From positions 2,094,595-2,158,594 of the forward strand of contig OY811980.1 in NCBI GenBank assembly GCA_963681505.1: 64,000 nucleotides of DNA, in the 5' to 3' direction. This document shows positions 53,168 through 64,000 of the stretch, piece by piece (position 1 is the stretch's first letter; the number at the start of each line of letters is the position of its first letter). The notes beneath the pieces are model-generated. The model searched no databases and had not been told where the DNA came from. It saw nothing but the letters and a program-made list of their open reading frames with translations. This DNA is from Eunapius fragilis. Its lineage: Eukaryota; Porifera; Demospongiae; Spongillida; Spongillidae. Position numbers and translations under genes: made by a program.

Positions 53168-53723
53168 GTGGCTATAAATGACGATGATGAAGCTAAACTT
53201 GACTTATGGCAAGCGGAGGATCCACTAATATATGATAGTAGTCACGGTAAACAGAAATAACGGACTCGGAGAACAAAAACATCCATTGCTAAAATTATGT
53301 CTACTTTGGGCTCACCTCAGCGTTTCGTCAGAAAAGCACAATATAAATTTTAAATTCGAAATAGTTCCCGCTTAATAGTACGACCTTAGCGCCTGCGCAG
53401 ATACATGATGGGCCGCGCCCAACGATTTGGATTGTGAGGTAAAGGATAATAATTTTCTCACGTGACTGTATTTCGACATTGGTGGTAAATTGTTGCATTT
53501 CATCATTTACATCAGAATGCAATTGTTTCAATGCCAGTTACAATGGTCTTTAATGCGTTGTATGGCATTTTGTAGCAATAGCTGGATATTTGCAGCATTA
53601 AAAATAACAGCGATCTACAGTTGGTGCAAAGTAATGTAAGACTGCAGTATAATTATTACTGCAGTAGTAAACCGTGGTAATTCTCTGTAGTATTCCTAAC
53701 TTTTTTTCCTGTGTAAACGAATT
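53168..53723. other. 5' flank of secreted gene B
   Basis: No similarity to the gene A promoter and no TATATAAG box within 100 bp of the ATG. Similarity to gene A begins only at ACGAATTATGATC (53717). No other gene is recognised. Confidence 0.5.
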
Positions 53724-54448
53724 ATGATCATCTGTTTAATCTGTCTAGGAATGTCATTTCTTTTTACCGCGGATTGTGTCCCACACAAACAAACGCGGGG
53801 TACATGTATGGCTGAGGTAGAAAAAAGGACACTGGTAAAAGGCATTCATGCATTAAGATTACTACCGGTAAGTATAAAATTGCATGCACCGTTTGTTTAT
53901 AAATGGGCTGATTTATTATAATTGCATAATGCACTTTCTAAACAAGAGCATCGCCAAAAATGTCAGCACCATTTCAACATTATACGGCTGTTCAAGCCCG
54001 ATTGATCCCTTAAATGCCGACGACGACAACACGACGCCGTCGGTGTATTCAGCCGTCCTTAGCTATGTCGTTCGTGACTCTTGGCGTTATGTAAGCCGCT
54101 ATAATTCCCACTCTTTCCTCATCTGACTAAGCTATGTTGATCTGCATATTAGATTAAAGTTGTGTACAGACGTTAATCAATTGCATATCTACTTCTGCAC
54201 AGATTAATAGCACCCAACAACACTCTTCTTATCCCAAAGTCAATTGGACTAGCCCCGCAAACGTCACCATGGCAACATTATCACTCGACCTGAGAAAGGA
54301 GGCCAAAGCGTTCGAGAATTCTCTTGGTAGCATCGAATGTACCAATCATTGCGACTGGGTGTGGTGCAACCTTCCAGAGCACCTGCAACTCTTTAGCTGT
54401 GAAAAAAACAGTATCAGTGATGTGGATTGTACTCAGTACAAATTGTAG
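53724..54448 (+). CDS. Small secreted protein, gene B (three exons)
   Basis: Close paralogue of gene A. Exons 53724-53867, 53947-54090 and 54203-54448, both introns phase 0, give 177 residues. The start corresponds to the second methionine of A (MIICLICLGMSFLFTADCVP), because the upstream ATG and the two arginines are missing; the signal peptide is therefore shorter and lacks a basic N-region, though still hydrophobic. Exon 2 is eight codons shorter than in A and has TPSVYSAVLSYVVRDSWRY. Exon 3 keeps W-T-(N/S)-P-A, LGSIECTNHCDWVWCNLPEH and two further cysteines. Amino-acid changes are spread without stops, so it looks selected. With no TATA box at the corresponding place, expression may differ from A or be lost. 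Function unknown. Confidence 0.7.
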
Positions 54449-55250
54449 TCAGCAATAAGTAATTCTCCTTACATGATTACATGATCCGACATGTACGCAC
54501 CTATTTATACATGGATATCTAATATGATCTACAATTATATGCGACAAAATTGCGGCTAGATTGTCTATGGGACAGTTCCCAACAAAATTGCGACTTACTT
54601 ATACTATTATGTAAAAAAGGTATAATTATGTACAATGCTCTAACGTCTGAATTTTTAACGCTACCGGCTTACCATTTTCAAAACATAAAACTCCATTTGT
54701 CTATGGCACGATATTTTTTGTCCATCGCTTTACGCCACATAAAAGGGGGTTGCCCCTAGGGGTTTAAATAAACAAATAATAAAATTAATATAGGCTCTAT
54801 ATAGACACTGAAACCGAGTCAATCCTCGAGAGGGTAACGCCCTTTGTATGCAGCGTACCGAGAGGACCTAAGAGACAGAAATAATATGCATATGAGAATG
54901 TGCTGCGTATATTACGTCGGTAGCATTGGAAGTTATAGCGATTCAAAGATTGAAAAGCATGCTCTTCCTTTGTTTGCTATAACTTCCGAACGATTAATGC
55001 CAACGACGTACTTGCTATAAGCAGCAAATCATCATTATTTCAGTCCCTTAAGGCCTTTTTCGTACGATGCATATAATGGGTGTTACGATGGGTTCAAAAC
55101 TTAAATATCCTTCTGCAGGAGGGTGTAAAAAAGCGGTTGACTATATCATTGGCGGGAATCAAGCAGGAAAATGTGCACATGCTTTGCACAGTTATATCTT
55201 ACCAATAATAACGGATAGAGCAAACAGTAACGAACACAGAAAATATATGT
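54449..55250. other. 3' flank of gene B
   Basis: No gene recognised. A short inverted pair occurs in 54920-54990 (TTGGAAGTTATAGC... and ...GCTATAACTTCCGAA), probably a small foldback repeat. Confidence 0.45.
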
Positions 55251-55494
55251 GGTCGAGGCAGCGAAAAGGGACCTAGCGCATATCATAAAAATTTCCAGGA
55301 AGGAGCATTAAAGTCCACGCGTGCAATAAAAATGTGCGCGTAGTTAAATATTCGGGATCTCCATGATGGACTGGCTAATTTCCAGTGCGTAAGAAAGAAG
55401 TTGTAGAGGACATAGGTGTCTCTTTGAATATGAGATCATTTGAAAACTTGATAAAATATGCGCTAGGTCCCTTTTCGCTGCCGCGATCCCATAT
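55251..55494 (-). mobile_element. Foldback MITE, family F, copy 2
   Basis: Reverse-complement copy of 3521-3740. Ends GGTCGAGGCAGCGAAAAGGG and inverse CCTTTTCGCTGCCGCGATCC. Interior matches include TAGAGGACATAGGTGTCTCT and TTGCACGCGTGGAC-type blocks. It lies 0.8 kb downstream of gene B. Confidence 0.8.
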
Positions 55495-57048
55495 AGCGAC
55501 AGGACTCTTCTGTACACCGATTTTGAAGCGCTTGGTATCATTGTTGCCTTGCAATCTTATATATTTTTTCTATCCAATTTGTATGAACTATAACCGCAAG
55601 CTGTATACTAAGGCATAATTAGCTATAAACACACATCATTATTTTTTTAGCTCAAATCGATTCAACTTGTAAAGTTCTTGATGAGATGTTCACGGCCAAT
55701 AGTCACAGACGGCAACGATAGCCAGTGCATGAGAATACTTTGATGCGTTTTAATGTCTTTATTTACTTGTTTTGGGTTTTATTCACGAACTTAGCTGCTA
55801 TAGTTATTTGCTACGCCTACAAAGTATGATAAACCAAAATGAAATATACCAATAACATCTATACAGTCGTATATAATAAATGAAATAAGAAAAAGGTAAA
55901 CTTCGAAATGAATAGACTAGTAGAGCATTGACTAATGACGATGAGCAGGAAGTGCTGCTCCATCATCCTAAAGACCGTGCACATCACCGTTTCACTTTAG
56001 AGCCCCTCAAACACAGGCTAGCAGGAAAACAGCTACCACATCATACTTTCTCTTCAACATCTCAGCAGATCGATAGAATCGGTTTCACAAACCCAGTATG
56101 AATTTAAAATTGACGCTGACATGGCTGACATGGCTGGGCTTTACACGCTTTTCTCCAGAACGACAAACAATCTTTGTATGGAGAGCAATGAGTAGTACAT
56201 ACAACCTGGCTAACATTTCTTCAACTCCATACATGCACTTGAAAGATACTATTTTAACTGACTTTCTCCTACTGTTGGGAAAGGGCTGGAAGAAAATGGC
56301 ATCACGTATGCAGTGTACTATATGGTAATGTTGATCTGATAGATGGAAACTCTCAGCAGATAAGACCATACCCACAGAGTGTAATGATTTATACTGCAAA
56401 ATATGCAAAATAAAGGTGGTCCTTTGTACCTGCATGCTTATTTGTGCAAGGAGATCAGAAGCCTCATATTTGATCTCATTTCTTCCAGACCCGTGCAGGC
56501 TTAGTCAATAAGCTTATCCTACACGCAGGGAAAAAAGTGAGTCAAAAGACTGAATTGTTCATTACTTTTGTTATGCCAACATAATGTGCTGAAGGGATCA
56601 AAATTTTTGAACAGAGACCTATATATATATATATAATACTTTAATTGTACCATCGATTTCAACGTCCAACGTACATATGACTGGTTTACACCTAGCTGCC
56701 TCTAACCCAGGCTTGTCTTTGACCAAGTATACAACGTTTTTACCGAGTTACTTGCCCAGGAACTGGCGTGCGCACATGTATATACGAGAAACCTGGGGTT
56801 AATGGCTACAGTCTCATCCGCAACACAGCAGCTCTGCGGTGTACTACGTAACTGGTGTTGCAAAGGTGACTATACCAGGATCTTCTTCGACGTTATGCAG
56901 CTGTCTACTGGGTTCTTAATTATGACCATGCAAAATGTTACTAAGAGGCTCGGCATGTGCATTCTACTAATTAATGTCTGCGCATATGACCAGCAATTTC
57001 TTGTTTCTGTATAAGATTGAAACACTTTCCAGTTTGCACCATTGTGTC
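55495..57048. other. Intergenic region, no recognisable gene
   Basis: AT-rich, with a short (TA)n at about 56620-56632. Frames of 70-116 codons on both strands have no domain. Nothing further is recognised. Confidence 0.4.
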
Positions 57049-57059
57049 TCAGTCTTTTC

Positions 57060-57345
57060 CTTCTTTTTGTAGCCAAGCAAGCCATAAGACCATTCTCGTA
57101 TACACCTCAATCACAGTGTATGGACCGCTAAATGGGAAATCACTTTTATCACCTTTTCTGTCTGCCATTTTTAGGTGCACCTTCTGACCAACTTTAATCA
57201 AAGGAAGTTGCTTCTCGTGTTGCCTTTCATAATCTGCCTTTTGCCTAGCTTGTGCCTTTGCAATGCTATTTGTTGCCTCACCCTGCGCAACCGTCTGAAT
57301 TAATGCACTTAATACTAGCAAGATGATCTTCAATGTTGGTATCAG
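57060..57345 (-). pseudogene. Ty3/gypsy integrase C-terminal relic
   Basis: The minus-strand frame includes SIAKAQARQKADYERQHEKQ, then LIKVGQKVHLKMADRKGDKS and a FPFSGPYTVIEV segment. This matches the region after the integrase core in Ty3/gypsy polyproteins, where K-A-Q-x-x-Q-K-x-x-Y-D/E-R-x-H precedes a V-G-x-x-V-L-L and a W/F-x-GPY segment (GPY/F domain). The catalytic core is absent, so this is a small dead fragment unlinked to the RNase H relic at 7849. Confidence 0.7.
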
Positions 57346-57649
57346 ACCGAATTTATCTGTTAATGTAACAAGCACGCTCTAGGCAGATTACCTTATAAGA
57401 AATGGTAACGTAGATGTTGATTGTGACGATCAAAATGGCAAGAAGGACCCTGTAGATTTATCTATGAAAGAATGTCTTCTTGAACCTGGAGTCCATTACG
57501 GTTGCGCGTTGCCATGCACCCTTCCTTTCCTGAACTACACTAAATAGTGTTTCGTACCTGTCTAATGCCTTAGTGCATAGATACAAAGCACTCTGTGCCT
57601 GCAGGCAGGAAGCACTCTACATAGTGCCTCCTGCCGCTATAGTCCTCCT

Positions 57650-58270
57650 TGCCTCCTACACCGGACCACTTTTGCCTATACCAAAAGCGGTCCGGGTCCA
57701 ACCCCGGAGTGGACCAAACTTGCGATATGTCTTATTGTCATTGTGTCCCATACAATACACGGCCTTTACGTACAAGGCAATGAGTTGTTTTTACAGCCGG
57801 ACCAGTTTTGGCAACCCGGACCACTTTTGGCTGCCAAAACTAGTCCGTTCCCGGTGGCAGCGGATAATTTTCGTCCGAACTAATTTTCGCGTGGCAGATC
57901 CAATCCTACCCGTATCGAACATTGTTTTCCTAAATTGTTTACTTTAACTGCATGAAAAGCACTTAAGGGAAGTATAGACTGTTTCTAATAGGTTTCCTTC
58001 CTCAACGCAAATTGTTTGCTTTAATTGAAAAGCGCAAGGGAATTAGACTGTTTTTTAATAAAAATAATAGGTTTCCTTCCTGTATGTGCGCGCTGAAGTT
58101 TCCGACAAAAATTGTGTCCCGTTTATACATGGGGTCGTTGCAGCAAAAAGGGTCCTAGAGCATATATGCACTAGTTTTCAAATAGATTGCGCTGTCATGC
58201 GAAAATTGGTCCAGGCGGACCACTTAATTAATTTTCCCTGCCAGAATTGGTCCGACCCCTCCTCCCCCCT
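57650..58270. repeat. GGACCA/GGTCCG-rich repeat cluster
   Basis: Words such as CCGGACCACTTTTGGC, AAAAGCGGTCCGGGTCC and AACTAGTCCG recur in both orientations between 57655 and 57860, with more near 58205-58260. A family F terminal fragment (GCAGCAAAAAGGGTCCTAGAGCATAT) is at about 58139. It is probably decayed inverted-repeat elements; no ORF. Confidence 0.5.
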
Positions 58271-59379
58271 CAGGCGTTTAAAATTGCAGGAAACCGTTCA
58301 GTCCATGTAGGGCATAATTATTATATCTGACTATTGAAATCTCTAAAACGAGATCGACCAATGTTAATGTTTCATTCGCACTATTAATTATTATCTTTAG
58401 AATGCTATTTATAACGTTTGGAGACGATGCAACCTATGTGATCAGGATCTGATAGAGGCGTTCCTTTTATCTTAAGAGCAGTACCCATCGGAGTCTAGGG
58501 ATACTTAAAAAAAAAAAAGAATGGTCAGAAAAATGGCGGCCAAGTTTAAGAATTAAGGTTGCAATAATCATGAACGTAATTTGTTTCTCTGTTCTTAAGA
58601 TGCATCACCTTTAGCATACGAACTATTTGAGTTGTGGAAGTTAGTTTGTGAGGAGCAGCTCAGTGAAGATTTTGCAGCCAAATTTATTTTTGCTTTACAC
58701 CTCGACCCAACGGCCGGTGTCATAGGGAATTGGGTCCGGGGCAATTCTCGGTCCGGAGGAGCGTACTTGTTTATTAAATTACATGCCCCCCCCTCCCACC
58801 GATCGAACATCCTAGGGCCGGAATGATCTTAAAGGGAAGTGCATTGGTCAAGGGGAGGAGGCAAGCCCAATTTCCTGGATATAGTTTTTTAAAGAGCGCA
58901 TGCACTTGAATTCGCAACCAGCACGGAATTTTTTTATTGCTACATAGTGCGTACTGTACTCTTCAAAATATGCAGCAACTATTCCTCTAGTTTAACAGTA
59001 AAATCTCCGTGGTTTCATGTGGGTTTTGAGTTTGTAGGACCACCGAATCCTGTATCTACTAATTAAGGGAATGATCTATTTCTCAAAAAAAGAAATGCAT
59101 ATTGATAGTGTTCCGCTCGCTTTCGATTGATGAGCTTCGAACGGTTTTTGCGGTATGCTCACAACTCTACATATGCATGCTAATTTTTTCAAAGCAAAGA
59201 CGCAATTACTGTTTCGACAGTCAGCAATCACGTGATTTCCATACGCCTCAAACGCAATTGGTTAGCTTTATACATGTGGAGACAGCAGATTTTTTGATAC
59301 TGAAATTCATCAAGACTTAGTGATAGGTTTAAGTGTGCTTACAAGAAATAACTGTTTGTGCAATGCGTTGTAATTTAAT
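58271..59379. other. Intergenic region, no recognisable gene
   Basis: A short A run at about 58508-58519. One frame at 58632-58826 and its antisense have no domain. Nothing else stands out. Confidence 0.4.
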
Positions 59380-59645
59380 TAACCATTCTTGGGCATCGTC
59401 GAGTGCAGGTAGGTTAGAGTCTTCGAAGACTAAGAAGGTAGGACCTTTCTGCCGTGCAAGTCGATAAAGACTTATATAGTAATTCTGCAAACTCCGGGAT
59501 CAAGGGCATTAGAGTTGGTGTGTCTTTCATTAGCTCCAGCTCAGATTCAAAGTTCAGTATTGCAAACCCCAATGTTATCATTTGAAAATGCAGCGGTACT
59601 GCGCGGAACAACTGCTGTCTCCGTGCACACTGCCTGGATTCTTCC
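59380..59645 (-). pseudogene. hAT transposase C-terminal relic
   Basis: On the minus strand, MEESRQCARRQQLFRAVPLH leads to PEFAELLYKSLSTCTAERSY and LLSLRRL; after a break comes LTYLHSTMPKNG. It matches the hAT dimerisation region with the core S-T-x-T-A-E-R-S-(F)-S-x-LRR-L-K-T-Y-L-R-S-T-M. A short deletion/insertion breaks the frame. The lineage differs from the remnant at 16113. Confidence 0.6.
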
Positions 59646-60585
59646 ATGTGCCAACCCCTGGAGCTTCCAGATCGAGCACTAGTGTGCACCATATATCATG
59701 CATGCGTGTGCATGCGCTGTAAGTTGTTCGTTGTGTTCAACTGCAATGAATCAGATGTTAAATGTCCCTCGGACACGTCACAAAACCTCGAGCCCCATCA
59801 GAATGCCATTCTTAAATCAGACACTATTAAGGGAAATTGATAATGGTTCATTGTATACAAATTAAAGAAGTACCCGGTTTTTTACCCAATGTTCAATCCT
59901 CCATCCTTTTCAGTTTGATTGCATCTATTATAGGACCGCCAGATGGGGCACCTCATGAGTCTACATCCAAGGTACACAGAATGACCTCCCTGGACACTGT
60001 AACGCAGTGACCGGGTGGCCAATAAAGATGCATATGGACATATGATTTTCCATAATGCTCGATCGGACGGTCCTTAAACTACGGTGGATTAAAAACATGG
60101 TATCATGTCGTACAACATAAGGCGTATGTGCCCTCTATGCAGCACAATTGAAGTAAGTCAACATATATAGAAATCGACATTGCATGATACGGCGACTGAT
60201 ATAGAAGCTATATAACAATAGGACATCGCGTTATAGTGCCGATCTTGCTGATATTATAGTTATGTTAAAATGCAACCGGCAAAGAACTTCGAGAATTTAG
60301 AACACCATCAAGCGGTAAATCTCATGCTAAATCAGTGCATGTCTTATTGTCCAAGAGTATTCTCATATCGAGTCATATGCACGTATTAAATAACCAATAA
60401 CGGTTTGCTTATCGGTTTACATGCATTTTGCACCACAACTAATACTCTACGCACTTTTCTCGAAGAGAATGAATTATTTCTTCAACTGAACTGGAAGTGT
60501 GTACATGCACTCAACGGACCATATAGAGTTATAGAAAATCACGATTTTTACTTATAAACGCTCTTTGTGTTTTAGTGTTTGTATT
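59646..60585. other. Spacer 3' of gene C
   Basis: No gene recognised on either strand. It includes the presumed 3' UTR of gene C (minus strand). Confidence 0.4.
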
Positions 60586-61360
60586 CTAATTGCAATACGT
60601 GAGGTTAGAAGCTAATACGCTCAGTTCTTCTGGAACATTCTGCCTAATCCACTGGCAGGAGTCCAGACAATCAACACTTGGAAGGGAGCTCTTGGTATTA
60701 ATGATTCCCTGCACCAAACCCAGCGCTAAAACAGTGAGGCTGACTTCCGTAGAATCAGCGCAGTTAATTCTGGAGTTTGGATCAATAAGCGTGTTTATCT
60801 GTTGTGAGGGAGCGAAGTCATGTCACGAAATCACGTAAGCAGTATTACTCACGTAGTAACAGCCAGAGGTAACGACACCGTCAAGGACCGCGGAGTAGAG
60901 GGAAAGCTTAGTGTTGTTAGCAAAGGTTTCGTCGCTGGCTTGCAGCTGGCGAATGATGTACTTGTACTGGTCCATGGTGCTAAGGATCCCGAGAGTATCA
61001 TAATTTGATAGGAAAACTTGTCTTTGCTATAGTGGAAAGGGCCCATTATCCATGGTAGTTTTATAAGTTTTTGCACAGTTTTCCAATAGTATACGCATAA
61101 ATTATGCTGCAAGGATTTTAATACATGCATATATATACAACGAAATGGAGTTAGATAAGTATTCTCCTTACCAAAACCTTTTTAATGGCATCAAGTCCAT
61201 TTATCATAGCTCTTATCTCGGTGATTCCGCGGCCCTCAGTGCACACGCCTGCTCCTCTTACACACGGCGCTCTGCGTGTTCGTAGCGGTTCTCCACAGGC
61301 CAAAGAGACACAAATCTCAACAAGAAGAAAGCCCATCATAATTGAATTAAGTTGTTTCAT
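60586..61360 (-). CDS. Small secreted protein, gene C (three exons, divergent)
   Basis: Exons on the minus strand 61360-61172, 61026-60853 and 60798-60586, with GT/AG borders and both introns phase 0 as in A and B, give 191 residues. The signal peptide is MKQLNSIMMGFLLVEICVSL then ACGEP. Exon 1 ends NGLDAIKKVL (A: NGLQALRILL). Exon 2 contains RQLQASDETFANNTKLSLYS (A: NLQASDKFANNTKLSVYS). Exon 3 begins INTL (A: INNQ; B: INST) and keeps the spaced VDCLDSCQWI and NVPEEL (A: IDCINYCQWV, NVPKHV), ending in a TYC segment. The WVWC cysteine of A and B is changed to WIRQ. An extra cysteine pair is in exon 1. Each exon was found by matching to gene A, because the intact protein is invisible in single-frame translation. 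Function unknown. Confidence 0.7.
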
Positions 61361-61425
61361 TTGCACCCTGTATATTCACTTGCATAGCGCGGATGACTTC
61401 CTGAACTTACATGTGTACTTGAACT

Positions 61426-61433
61426 CTTATATA
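61426..61433 (-). promoter_or_regulatory. TATA box of gene C
   Basis: TATATAAG on the minus strand inside GGGTTATATAAGAGTTCAAG, 66-73 bp upstream of the gene C ATG. Same octamer and similar distance as for gene A, although the surrounding sequence is not alike. Confidence 0.55.
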
Positions 61434-62837
61434 ACCCAGACCTCAACTTTCAAAAACAGGAAGCTGTGGGCTTCTCTCATAGGTTATGCATGCTGGCATA
61501 TTCTTTACATAAAATAACAACTTAATTCGATCCCATGCATGGAGTATAAGACAAGAATAAATTCCCTCTCATCCTAGCTGGATGGGTGCATTCCCCCGTG
61601 AGCACTAAATAATATCTTTCTGATAAAAATTAATGCTTGCAATTGCATCATTCACATCTCTTGGCGGACGTTATATGTCATTATGTTGTATCAGCTTGAT
61701 GCATATCCTATAGCTTTGTCAGATTGTACATTTCCCTAGTTCCCCTCCATGCAGTATATATGTGCCGTGCATGCGTAACAAACTGTACTCGAGCGGAGAT
61801 AATAAAATGTATGCACGAATGTTTTTATTTTATTTTTACAAACACCATGCAGTTTGCTGGTAATCAATACGTATATCACCATACATCGAGCGGTATATAT
61901 GCATGCAAGCCCATACGTAACATATGCAGGCAAGATTAGTTATCGTTTCAATTACAGACGAAACGACATGATAATGAAAAGCTATTGCGCAGACACACCT
62001 TGCACACTTGCAGTAAAATGCACACTAAGTGGAAAAAAAAAGTTTCACTATGAAATCACTCTGCGCATACAGTATGACGTATGGAGACCAATCCGCTCCC
62101 AATCTTTGGAAATACAAAATCTCTTGTTTAAGCATGCATGCGTAGCCCCGTAACAGACTAGATTTTCTTTTTAACATAAATAATGAGACTTACAGTCAAT
62201 ACAGTAAAATAGGACGCAGTTATAAACAATTGTCACGGTTTAGATATAAAATGGTGTAGGGCAGTATTATTTCTATTATTCATAATTTGACTCCCTGAAT
62301 TTTAATACAGACGCATCATGCACAAACATTAACTGACTTAGTTGATCATAGAATGCATGTATGATGGATTTAGATTGATGTAGATAAATATTGAGCACTC
62401 CTACTTACTAACTAGCATTTAAATGTTATCATGTAACTCAAGATCCCCTTATATAAGATAATTGATCTACCCTCAATTTTTAAAATCTTCACCATACCTC
62501 ACACTCAGTCCCAATTGGAGTGCAGTAAGTCCAATAACAGTTACCTTTAAACACTTGAACTGCTTTTATAAGACATTGTGGCCAAAACGTTACTTTTATA
62601 CATAAAAAATATAATTGCCATTTTAAATACTTTGTGCAACACCAGGAAAGGTAACCAACCTTGTTACAATTCAAAGTATTTTGTTATATCCTTTGAGCGC
62701 GGTAGATGCAGTATTTCGAAAATGTATATTATCCTTCACAAAACTTTACAAGTGAACCAGCCAAAACAGTTCTAGCGTACTTGTGAGTTTCTATGGTAAC
62801 GATATCCTCAGCCCGTACCAAAATTTCAATTTATGGC
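61434..62837. other. Intergenic region, no recognisable gene
   Basis: AT-rich; short frames without domains on both strands. No tandem array or foldback element was identified. Confidence 0.4.
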
Positions 62838-63085
62838 TGGGGGGAGGGGGGAGGGGAGGAGGTTTGAAGTACCTAGTAGGGAATCGGACTAACTTACTTA
62901 ATGCGTAAGTGCAGGCATTAAAGTCCACGTGACTTCCTCTAGCCATCATTAGTACCCATCGTTTTATAAATTCTTACTGCTAGCTAGCAAAGCTTACAAA
63001 TGCATGAATGGGCCCGTTACGTGATTGAAACAATAGCCCCCATTGCAGCTTGCAGCAAAGCTTACATAACGCTTGTACCAGGAGA
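62838..63085 (+). repeat. Dispersed repeat R2, copy 2
   Basis: A G-rich tract GGGGGGAGGGGGGAGGGG is followed by GGTTTGAAGTACC and, after an inserted part, ATGGGCCCGTTACGTGATTG, CATTGCAGCTTGCAGCAAAG and ACGCTTGTACCAGG. These are collinear with 8919-9060. The second copy is longer in the middle. Confidence 0.65.
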
Positions 63086-63320
63086 CGCTTTCGTTTATGT
63101 AACATATTGAAAACAAATAAAATAAATAAACAAGCTACGCACAACAATTCCCCCTCCCCCCCTCCAACCCCATCCAATAACGTCGCAAATACCGAAATTG
63201 TCAATACTTCAATTCTTTTGAGTCTGCATGAATCCACCATGCATATATGCATATTTTAATCGCCTTCGCCCAATAATTGTACGTATTCAGTTTCCTGAAG
63301 ATTAAGTTGTCTGGGATCTT

Positions 63321-63327
<7 letters not shown>

Positions 63328-63352
<25 letters not shown>

Positions 63353-63448
63353 TTGTGCATCAGTTAAAATAGCATTACGATATCACAAGTATGGTACTAA
63401 TATATTTACGATGCCCCCGTTGCATATTTTTCCCTCGGGTGACGTGTA

Positions 63449-63523
<75 letters not shown>

Positions 63524-63530
63524 GTGTGGA
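63328..63530. repeat. A homopolymer and GT microsatellite
   Basis: An A run of about 25 at 63328-63352 and a (GT)n tract of about 70 bp at 63449-63521. Confidence 0.9.
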
Positions 63531-64000
63531 GGGGGGAGTGAAAGGCTTTGATTGGAATACTGTTGACTAATATGCTATTACGGATTCATGTGGACCGCTA
63601 GACTATACACATTTCACCCTCCTGCATGCTCTTCTATACAACAGCATGCATGCACCACTAGTTGATAGCTGGGTGCAAGGTTGAAAGTTAAAAGGAATTC
63701 GCGCATGGCATTCACGCATGTGCAATTAGGTAGGCGGGAGGGTTAAATATAGAAAATAAGGAATTTGCATTGTATGATTGGTGGTAATTAAGGGAAAATA
63801 GTGTTATGTAATACTAATCGGGCATACTTTATATGGGTCCTTTCGTCTCCGTGTTTGCGCACGTTTTCAAACATAATACTAAATTAAATCAAAGTAAGAG
63901 CAAACAGTTCGGTGGCTATAGTTATTGTTTCAATGGTCGAATCAAGTTAAGGTGCTGACTCGGACGTGTCTGCGGCTTGCTGGACCGCTTGAATTAAAGA

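Overview
This is a repeat-rich animal nuclear window, most likely from a demosponge. The basis is spliceosomal introns of 54-251 bp in the small genes, moderate AT-richness, a very high density of miniature inverted-repeat elements (MITEs), many long G/C homopolymers, and a single-exon gene for a beta-helix/multi-TM surface protein of a kind I associate with large families in sponges. The assignment is inference. No prokaryotic operon, rRNA or CRISPR array is seen.

Layout. 0-6 kb: mostly non-coding, then secreted-protein gene A (4879-5773). 6-13.5 kb: a GC-rich minisatellite, a Ty3/gypsy RNase H relic, foldback elements and a hAT relic. 13.5-19 kb: a THAP/DDE plus SWIM/YqaJ transposon (ISL2EU-like, 14119-16063) nested in a deleted hAT element, followed by non-LTR retrotransposon pieces. 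19.4-24.3 kb: an intact 1648-residue beta-helix receptor-like gene. 25-35 kb: further copies of the same non-LTR retrotransposon on both strands, three kinds of foldback MITE, a dispersed repeat family and a frameshifted charged-repeat ORF. 35.7-42.3 kb: two head-to-head genes, a multi-exon minus-strand gene of unknown function and an uninterrupted tnp2/EnSpm-like transposase ORF, with start codons separated by 72 bp. 42.8-49.2 kb: two large tandem arrays, a 17-bp CA-rich minisatellite and a 164-bp satellite of about 14 units. 49-64 kb: sparse sequence with secreted-protein genes B (53724-54448, plus) and C (60586-61360, minus), and relics of gypsy and hAT elements.

The most interesting item is the family formed by genes A, B and C. 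Each encodes a secreted protein of 177-191 residues from three exons with two phase-0 introns at matching positions. A and B are close paralogues; C is divergent but keeps the exon 2 core and the cysteine layout of exon 3. A and C have a TATATAAG box 66-78 bp upstream of the ATG. Homology between A and B stops at the start codon, so B lacks this promoter, while a copy of the A promoter without a gene lies at 35.0-35.3 kb. I do not recognise the family and assign no function.

The genes do not form an obvious pathway. The rest of the window is explained mainly by repeated transposon insertion, nesting and decay.
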